From the NCBI GenBank assembly GCA_029945375.1, contig CM057069.1, positions 62,001 to 126,000 on the forward strand: a DNA stretch of 64,000 nucleotides. The letters are read 5' to 3'. The position numbers and the translations under genes were made by a program. This DNA comes from Agaricus subrufescens. Taxonomy: Eukaryota > Basidiomycota > Agaricomycetes > Agaricales > Agaricaceae. How positions within the stretch are numbered: the stretch's first letter is position 1; each line of letters opens with the position of its first letter. Below, piece by piece: positions 56,427 through 64,000 of the stretch. The notes below the pieces were generated by a model. The model did not search any database. It saw only the letters and a program-made list of their open reading frames with translations, and was not told the DNA's origin.

Positions 56427-59400
56427 TCAAATCGCATGAGAATAATACTCTCCGTCTTGCCGCTGCCCATGTTGTGGATCATATCCATACTGTGGCGGCT
56501 GAGACGGCAACTCCATAGTCCCATACGGAGCCGGGGATTCCATTTGATGATGATGAAGTGGATGAGCGGCACTGGGATGCCCAACAAAACTCGTCCTCGA
56601 CTCCGACCTCCTCAATGCCTGTTGTCCCGACGTCGTCGCCGTCACACCTCCATCAGCAGGGCCAAGAGGAGTACTATAAACCGCAGGACTAGAATGCGCC
56701 GAACCAGATCTAGTCGCCGTGGCATAAGGATGATAGACTCTTCCAGCACCCGACGGTCCCATTCCAGTAGGCACAGGTGAAGCACTACCACTCCCTCTCC
56801 CACTCCCTCCCTCAACACCACCAGACGAAGAAGCATTACTAACCGTACTCATCGGTCTCCTAATACTCTCCCCACCCGGCGTCCTCCCAACCAAACTCGG
56901 CGTCATACTCCTATGCCGCCTCATAGGCCCGGCCAACCCCGGCTGCATAACACCCCCTCCAGAACTCGACGCAACAACAACATTCGCACTCGGGTTCGGT
57001 GGCGAATTCGTCGCTGACGAAGATTGTCCCGGATTAGTGTTATTAGACGACGAATCGAGGATATTAGCCGTGGTATGATACAAAGCGACATGATCAAACG
57101 ACCGTTTATGCGACGGCGCAGATATCGACGACGACACGAAATCATTTTGAGGTACCATAGCGTTGATAGCATTCATCGAATTCATACCATTCATACCATT
57201 AAAGGTATTCATCGTGTTCATGGTATTCATGGCATTCATGGTGTTCATCGAATTCATCGGATTCATGGCGTTCATCGGATTCATCGCATCCATACCGCTC
57301 ATCCCCTCCAACGCATTCATCCCACCCATCGAGTTCATCCCACTACCACCACTCATATCCATCATCCCCCCGATCGCACCCAAACTACTCATCGTCGACA
57401 TCCCACCTCCGAAATACGGAGCCGAAGAAGCTGAAGCTCCTCTACTGATCTGCGTAACACCACTCCCACTGGCAGCAGGTGGAGGTGACGCTGACGTCGA
57501 CGTCGACTGCTGCTGCTGCTGTGATTGCTGCGCCTGTTGCCAATTAGGATCCTGCGAACCGTAATCCGGCGTCGAAGCAGCGGCAGCAGGAGATCCCGTA
57601 GCTCCACCAGAATGAAGATTAGCATACTGCTGGTGTTGTTGCTGCTGCTGAAGCAAATGGTGATGATGATTCCTAAGCACCAAACCTTCCTCTTCTCCGC
57701 CAGCCATCTCCGAAACGTCGCTAGCCTGTACTTCAATCTCATACATCTGCATATTATCAAATGAACTTCCTCGTCTTCCCGTCGGCGCACCAGAACCTCC
57801 CATACCCATACCAAAACCTCCACTAGAAGAAGCAGGCGGTAATCCAAACATCATGTGTGATTGCGCCGCATGCTGTTGAGAGTGTGGCGGCTGTTGCTGT
57901 TGCTGTTGTTGCTGATGATGATGGTGGTAGCCAAAATCCTCATCAAACCCTTCCTCCGCTCCACTCAAATCACTATCCTCTCCGTTGTCCCTCCACATTC
58001 CCATCGTACTCATAGGATCAAACCCGGCACCACCCATCGAACCCATCGCACCAATACCACTTCCTCCATTCAAACTATCCAACGACGCAACACCAGCGCC
58101 TGTAGAACTACCGCCGTAGGTCGACGAAGCCATCATCGCTCCCGAAGACCCGGGCCGATCATGAGTCTTCAGGTGCTGATTCAAATTGTCGCTCCTTGAA
58201 AACTTTCTCTGACAAATCGGACACGAATAAGGCCTCTCCATTGTATGCGTCCTCACATGCCGCTTCAGATGTTCCATTCTCTTGAACAATCGTCCGCACG
58301 AATACAATGGGCACATAAACGCGCGAACTTTACCACCTTCACCAACGCCGACACTGCCCCCATCTAAAACAGCTTCGTAGGGAGAATTAGATGCCGATGA
58401 TGATGTCGATGCCGATGCAGAGTGTGAGTGGGATGGTGGTATACCATGAGTAGAATGACCGTCGGATAGCAATGTATTCGGGTCGAATCCGTTTGGAGGG
58501 TATCCCTCAATTTGAGAATCATGATGATATGCTGAAGGCCCAGGTTGGGGGGTTCCAGCGCTTTGCACAGGGTGGGCGGTGAAACCTTCTGAGATCATAA
58601 CGCCGACTTCGGGTAGTACATGCGGGACTTTGGGCTTCCTGATAACGCCATCAGCAGGTATTAGTTCGCCCCTCGCTTGCCTATGAAACAGAGTGGCGGC
58701 GTCCAATTCGGCTCTTTCTCGAGCATCCATACTTCCCGGTCCGAATTCTTCCTCCATACTCGAGTATTGGAAGGGGTGGCTGCCGCCTCCGAGACTGGAC
58801 GAAGAAGATTGTCGGTGGACATGGGTGTAGGGGTGAGGGTAGGGATAAGATCGTTCACGAGAAACAGAGGTCGAGTGGTGGTGGTGGCGTTCCGCGAGTC
58901 CGGAGCCGAAAGATCCCATACTTCTGGGTCTTCCTCTATCATCAAAGTCTTCGCTCCCACGTCTGAAAGAGGCAACCGAGGAAGAGCTCGAAACACTCCT
59001 GCTCAATATGCTGCTGCCAGCAGCACCCGAGGCAGGGTTCTTCTTTCTCCTCTGCTTATAGGTGGGGGAGCCTTCGAAAAGGCCAAAGAGATTGGAAAAG
59101 AAGGTGGCCGAGCTGGAGCTGCCATTGATTTTTGAGAGGTGTCGCTTCCGTCGTTGTTCTTGTCTGTGTTTCCGCCTGTGTTCGCGCTCCTCTTCTGTAA
59201 GACCATCATCTCCGACATCACTCATTTCGCTATCTTCGGCGTCGATGTGAAGATTTGTAGCGCTGTCAATGAGTTCGGCGTCACTCTCGGCATCGCCGGA
59301 TGAGGCATCAATGTCAGATCGCTGATCAAAATCGCCGTCACTGTCTTTGAGTCCCTGGGACTTGGCGAATTGTTCGTAGAGGCTGCGTTTAGGGTCGTAG

Positions 59401-60730
59401 GTGAAAGAGTGGGCCGGTTCGCCGACAACGTGGGTGGTGGGCTCAAAGCCCATTTTTTCCCTTTTGAGATCGCGTTCGAGGGCGTCGAGGAAGAGGCGAT
59501 CGTGGGGGACGGAGAACCAGTAAAAGACCTTTTGCTTCTTTTGGGTGCGGATGCACTGGTACTTGAAGAGGAGATCGAGGAAGGGCGACTGATGGGGGGG
59601 ATCAGGGTCGGAAGGAAGGGCTGATAAGAAAAAGAGCGACAGACCTTGGGCTCCTCGAGGCAGGCGTCCACGCCGGGCTTGAGGTTTCGGAGGTCGCTAA
59701 AGACGCCCTCTTCGAATTTTTTCATGTTGCGCACGGGGCGACCAAAGGCCTGTGGGGGTGGAGTCAGATCAGAGTCGGGGGGGCGAAATCAGGTGATAAG
59801 GGTCGCACCTCGAAGCGAAAAACGAGCGCACGGACGATGTCGGTGCCGGTGATGTGGTAGAGGCCGTTCCAGAGGACGCAGGTGACAAACTCCTGGCTGG
59901 GGAGCATGAAGCGGTTGAGGGAGGGGTGGATGCCCTGGGAGTAGCCGTCTGCGGTGTTGCCGGGGGGGAGGCCCATGCCCCAGCCGGTGCTGCTGCCGAC
60001 GGTGGAGGGGACGCCGACCGAGGCAGAGGGGTAGGCGTTGGAGCCGGTGGTGGGGGCAAAGGACTGGGAGGAGCGGGCATTGTCCCACTGGGAGGGGGCA
60101 GTGGCGAGGAAGAACTTGAGGCGGTCGAGGTGGGCGAGCTTCTCCTGCTCGGCGGGGGTCAGCGGACGGCTCAGGGCGCGCGCGATGCCCGGCTCGAGGG
60201 TGTAGTCCGCGGGATCCGAGTCGGGCGGAGGGGGCTCTGCGGCGGGGTCGGCCGGGGGGAGGGGGGGAGGCCCGTGGGGGCGGCGACGGAGGGGCGGGTG
60301 GGACGGGGGTGGCGCCGGGGTCGTCGGCAGCGAGGGGCTCGCCGGTGAAGAGGAGGGAGCGGGCGGGGTCGTCGGAGTGGGAGGAGGTGAGGGCGCCGGC
60401 GAGGAACTGGGCGTGCTTGTGGGCATTGGAGGGGCGGGCGGTGGACTCGTTGGGGTCGTGGTCGGAGGCGGCGGTGGAGGTGGAGACGGAGAGGGCGATG
60501 GGGAGGGGCGGGAGGGTGGACTTGTGCAGCGGGCGGTGGAAGGCGGGCAGCGGATACGTGAGCGAGTGCGGGGCGTGGTGCGGGGCGTAGAGCTGCGGGA
60601 AGGGCGTGTCTTCGCAAAACGAGCGGGGCGAAGACTGGGTCGAGGCCGGGTCGTGCATGCTGGGCTGGGCGGGGCAGCGGCGAGGATATACTCCAGGGGC
60701 GGCGTTGGCCTTGTTTGGCCCCGTCGTCAT
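56427..60730 (-). CDS. STE12: Ste12-family transcription factor with two C2H2 zinc fingers
   Basis: Exons: 59809-60730 (with one frame change near 60235-60304, modelled as a 70-bp intron), 59645-59749 and 56427-59588; about 1372 residues. The STE homeodomain-like region is clear: [73 protein letters not shown] and [20 protein letters not shown]. The two C2H2 fingers (about residues 740-800) are [19 protein letters not shown] and [17 protein letters not shown]. This pairing is typical of basidiomycete Ste12. The factor acts in the nucleus below the pheromone MAP kinase, binding TGAAACA elements. The C-terminal half is Gln, His, Gly, Ser and Met/Asn-rich. ATG at 60730 is the first in frame. Confidence 0.88.
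57160..57350 (-). repeat. Met-Asn repeat inside STE12
   Basis: On the minus strand the coding sequence repeats ATGAAY plus one or two codons about 20 times (MN with T, A, S, P or G between), made of ATGAACNCC/ATGAATACC-like units. It is in frame and uninterrupted. Confidence 0.9.
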
Positions 60731-63700
60731 CTCCTATCTATAGCCACCGTTTCGTCTGCCTAGCGACACTTCCGGCATTGATCATCACGTCCGTCCGCAC
60801 ACCGGGTTTAGCCCCGCCGAGAAACTCAGATAGCGAGTCCGACGACACAGTCCAGTGGCTCGAGCACCACCGCGGCTGGCACGGCTATCTCGGCCATGTA
60901 ATAAGTTCTCCTGCCGCTGTTAAAATCACCGCCGCAGTGTGCTCGCCAACACGAGATCACCGTAGCACATGTGTGCCCTCTCTCAAATACATATCTGCAT
61001 CTCCACCGTCGGCCTCCACGGATACAGGCGGCCCTGATGCGAGAACTACGAATAATATCTTCTTCCCAGACAGACACACCCAATCATCGCCACGATCGGA
61101 TTAAAGTCCCCACATCCAACCCAGCGGCAGCCCTGCATTCATTATCCGCCAGCCAAAGAACCCCCCCCCGTATCGGAATTCTCTACGCCAACAAGCCGCC
61201 CACGCGGGCCCACGAGTACCCCATCCAAACCTAAGCCTAAAAATCCAGCAATGAGCCTGGGACTCACAAAAGATGCCAGAGAGCACCCGCACGTCTCACC
61301 CGCCAAGCCCCCAGCCATTTCAAACCGCACAGGCGCCCACAAACTGCTCCATCTAAAACATCCCGTAAACACCTCAACTTCAGTCCATCATCGATCGCAC
61401 AAAAATCTGATACGAACCTCCCCCAACTCACCAGCTAGAACATCAATCTATAGGGTCTCGATTGCCCTTACTGCTGCTGTACAACCCAGACCACGGTTTA
61501 CGACAAAGTCGGACTTTAAAAATCAAAAAACCACGCACACCACCCACAGGGTTGCACCCGATTCCACTCAATTGACATCTTCACCTACCCCCCCACACAC
61601 ATACTCCCAATACAATATATTCCCCAGATTCCTCCTCCCCCAAACCCATCCTCCCCCCTCCGACCTCCGACCCTCTAAAAATAACCCCAAAACCGGGATC
61701 ACCTTTCCAACCGCCATCGCAGCTTACCTAACAAGACCCTGCTCCCAAAAATAGGTCCAAAAAATTACATGTGTCGATCACAACACAGGCTGTTCGAAAA
61801 CCACGTTGGGGCACTACACAGCTCCCCTTCTTCCCACCCAATCAAAGCACAGGTATTACTTAAATTATATATATATACAATTATCTATATCAGTTTGCTG
61901 TGCACATAACCCACAACTCGGCAACTCGCCTGCGGAAGGGAGGGTTTACCACCATGTCAGTCGCGAAGCCAAGGGGACCCTTTGTGCCGAAAACATTCCG
62001 TGACAGATTCCCAAAACGGACTTTGATCCCATACAATGTCCTTTTTCAGGGTATAAACATCCGATGTCATAGGGACAAATTTGTTGTCCCAACTCTTTGT
62101 TTGTACGTATTACCCCCGCCCCCATCTTAAGCGAGAGATGTTGAAACAAGGGAAACGGAAGGGGGGGGAGAAGAGATGCTTGAGATCAATCGAGCAGACG
62201 GAGATTGTTATCAGACACGTTAAGATTTAAGATTGAGAAGTCTCCAGAAAAATGATCATCAAACCTGATGCTGATGGGCAGGAGCAACAACAAAATACGT
62301 TTCCCTTGCTTGACACATCTCATCGTCGTCGACGGAACCCCAAGGCGACAAACATCACTCAAAGACGGGGGGGGGGAGAAAGAATTAAAATCCCCTCCCA
62401 CATCAAATGTTCCTGTCAAATCATCCATCTCACCCTGCCAAAAATCCACACACGCCTACTCGCTCGTGTGTTACCAGAGACAGCAGCCGCCATCCACGGT
62501 TGTTGACATGGCAAAAAAGCACCAATGTATCTCTGACGTATCTACGTACATACCTGCCACTTCGGCTCAACTCACAGCCGCAAAGACTCTGTCAAAACAA
62601 ATCACACGCTAAACCATATTTTCACCTCCCCCGCCTCTTTACCTTTTTCCCACAATCATATCCGAGATACTCATCGCCTTCAACCGTTCCGAACGACTAC
62701 ACAACAGCCAAACGTTTCAAACTTAAAACCAAAATCTCAAAAGAACCCACGTACGCTATCATCATCATCATCATCATACCCAGTACAACCTCTTTCAAAA
62801 GGGGCATAACCTCTTTGGAGCCGTCGTCCTGGGTCCACAAACAGTGCATCATCATTCCTTGATATACGTACTTTGATAACATCAAAATGGATACATTGTT
62901 CCCATCACGATCATCAATCCGCGAGGGATAAACCAAAAGAAAGAAACCCAAAAATAATGGACTTCTCTACATTATATGTCAGCAACATATTAGCCAAGGG
63001 AGTTAAACGATAACCGCATATATTACCTCACAGGCAAAAACGCAGAGGACGAAACCTTACAGACGGGTGAACAGTATTTCAGACCATGACAGCATCCACC
63101 ACCACCCATCAAAAAACCACATATACGTAACAAAATCACCACGACAAAGAGAAAGATACAACTCGGTAATTAAACACCGCCCAGACTCAGCCTCGAACGG
63201 GGTCCGGGTCATCCTATACGGGCACATAAGCCCAGAAACAAATAACCACTCCAACAAACTTACAATTACCCAAAAGAAAAACCCATAATCCCCCCCCCCC
63301 CCAGGATCAGTATCATAGTTATTAATTAAAGCAAACCAGTGGCCCTTGGAGTTACCATAAACAAAAACAAAAACTGAATAGCAAGTGTCCATCTCCATTG
63401 TAATCTATACCCAATAATCCAGAAATCCACAAAGCAGGGGAGGGGGCGCTGGAGCTCTCGTATGAATCGTAAACTGATGCGCCCTTTTTTTGGTCTGAGT
63501 GAGTGATACTATATGACTCAGTCCGTGTTCTGTCGGGCTCACAAAATGTGATTACTAACTGAACGACTTTGTGCAGAACATGGGCATTGAGCTTCAACTT
63601 ACCGATATAATGCTAGCTAACTCAGCGCAGAGGTATTCCCAAGGCTATGAAGGCTATGCCAATCTGCGCTCTGAAGATTAAGGGCCACCGCCCTGATTCT

Positions 63701-64000
63701 GATGCTTCCTGCGCATCAATCGAAACAAGTATAAGGTATGGGCTGTAAACGATGTATACCCGTATGGGCTTCCAGTGTAACGGAATACCGTGCTATTACC
63801 CTGCAGACAACGTGGACAGGTATGACTACAGCATATCAGAAATGGCGGGTAAACGGATAGCAAGCTTTCCAGTGTAACGAACAGGATAAATTCTCTGTCG
63901 CCCTCCATAGTATCTATAATAGTAATGCGTACATCTACGATCGATCCCTCTCTCATTCTCTTGATCCTCCGAAAATACACCTCTTAGAGGGCGAACAGCT
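60731..64000. other. long stretch upstream of STE12, no gene recognised
   Basis: Contains pyrimidine- and C-rich sequence, an ATC repeat near 62757-62780, a 12-base C run near 63291 and one TGAAACA at 62142. Open frames (the longest is 167 codons at 61251-61754) have no domain and low-complexity composition. A minus-strand frame at 63678-63980 is protein-like but unidentified. The first 1-2 kb probably holds the STE12 promoter and 5' UTR. Confidence 0.45.

Noticed and set aside
57163..57564. 133-codon plus-strand frame opposite the Met-Asn repeat (rich in Ile, Phe, Pro)
   Set aside because: It is the mirror of the coding repeat in STE12; no independent support.
59854..60763. Long Gly/Val-rich plus-strand frames over the STE12 start
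   Set aside because: Antisense of the Pro/Ala-rich GC-rich coding region; frames stay open because of base composition.
61251..61754. 167-codon plus-strand open frame upstream of STE12
   Set aside because: Composition is low complexity (Pro, Thr, Ser, His) like the surrounding non-coding DNA, with no domain and no intron pattern.
62142..62148. TGAAACA, a Ste12 binding word, about 1.4 kb upstream of STE12
   Set aside because: The same 7-mer occurs elsewhere in the window (about 8400, 44534, 52104), so a single copy at this distance is not evidence of autoregulation.
63678..63980. 100-codon minus-strand frame near the right edge
   Set aside because: It reads somewhat like protein (DREFILFVTLESLLSVYPPF, STVFRYTGSPYG) but no family is recognised and the window ends; too weak to call.
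1..64000. CRISPR arrays, operons or bacterial signals
   Set aside because: None seen; introns and gene families are eukaryotic.

Overview
The window is nuclear DNA of a filamentous basidiomycete, most likely an Agaricomycete. Protein-coding genes are cut by many 48-66 bp GT-AG introns. The gene families fit that group: a secreted laccase, a Ste12 factor with two C2H2 fingers, a Fuz7/Ste7-type MAP kinase kinase, an expanded F-box family, an HNH-domain protein, an MLKL-like N-terminal domain, and a Ty3 chromovirus remnant. Exon joins were read from splice signals, frame continuity and family motifs. No search was run.

Layout. 1-1.7 kb: 3' end of an unknown disordered protein. 1.8 kb: a tRNA-Lys(CTT), then an OXR1-like TLDc gene. 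3.4-9.0 kb: gene-poor, with an old GCGGAC-rich inverted repeat and a 133-bp tandem repeat. 9.06-11.28 kb: a complete 13-exon laccase. 11.3-14.4 kb: gene-poor, ending at a second tRNA-Lys(CTT). 14.6-18.2 kb: an unknown Ser-rich protein and the MAP kinase kinase. 18.2-34.5 kb: an F-box cluster. A full PAAF1/Rpn14-like WD40 gene, an F-box gene and a membrane-protein gene were tandemly duplicated here, leaving four F-box copies on the minus strand (one broken) with 3' pieces of the WD40 gene between them. Two more F-box copies lie outside on the plus strand. 35.2-37.6 kb: a mucin-like single-pass membrane protein. 37.8-42.5 kb: mostly intergenic, with one decayed unknown gene. 42.5-44.35 kb: the MLKL-like-domain protein. 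45.2-54.4 kb: a repeat compartment with a Ty3 remnant, its LTR, decayed genes and an 819-bp inverted-repeat element. 54.5-55.9 kb: an HNH-domain gene. 56.4-60.7 kb: STE12. 60.7-64 kb: no gene recognised.

The most striking feature is the 49.2-54.2 kb tract. It holds a single CpG in about 5 kb, and its right edge falls inside the inverted-repeat element: one arm has no CpG and the other is rich in CpG. A paired duplication (45.24-45.51 kb against 53.37-54.47 kb) shows CpG turned into TpG or CpA in the copy inside the tract. In-frame TGA codons in the Ty3 accessory ORF fit CGA to TGA change. Together these point to methylation-driven C-to-T decay with a sharp boundary.

Functionally, the MAP kinase kinase and STE12 belong to the same pheromone/filamentation cascade and lie about 38 kb apart. 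The remaining genes (laccase, OXR1, PAAF1, F-box, HNH, membrane proteins) look independently transcribed.
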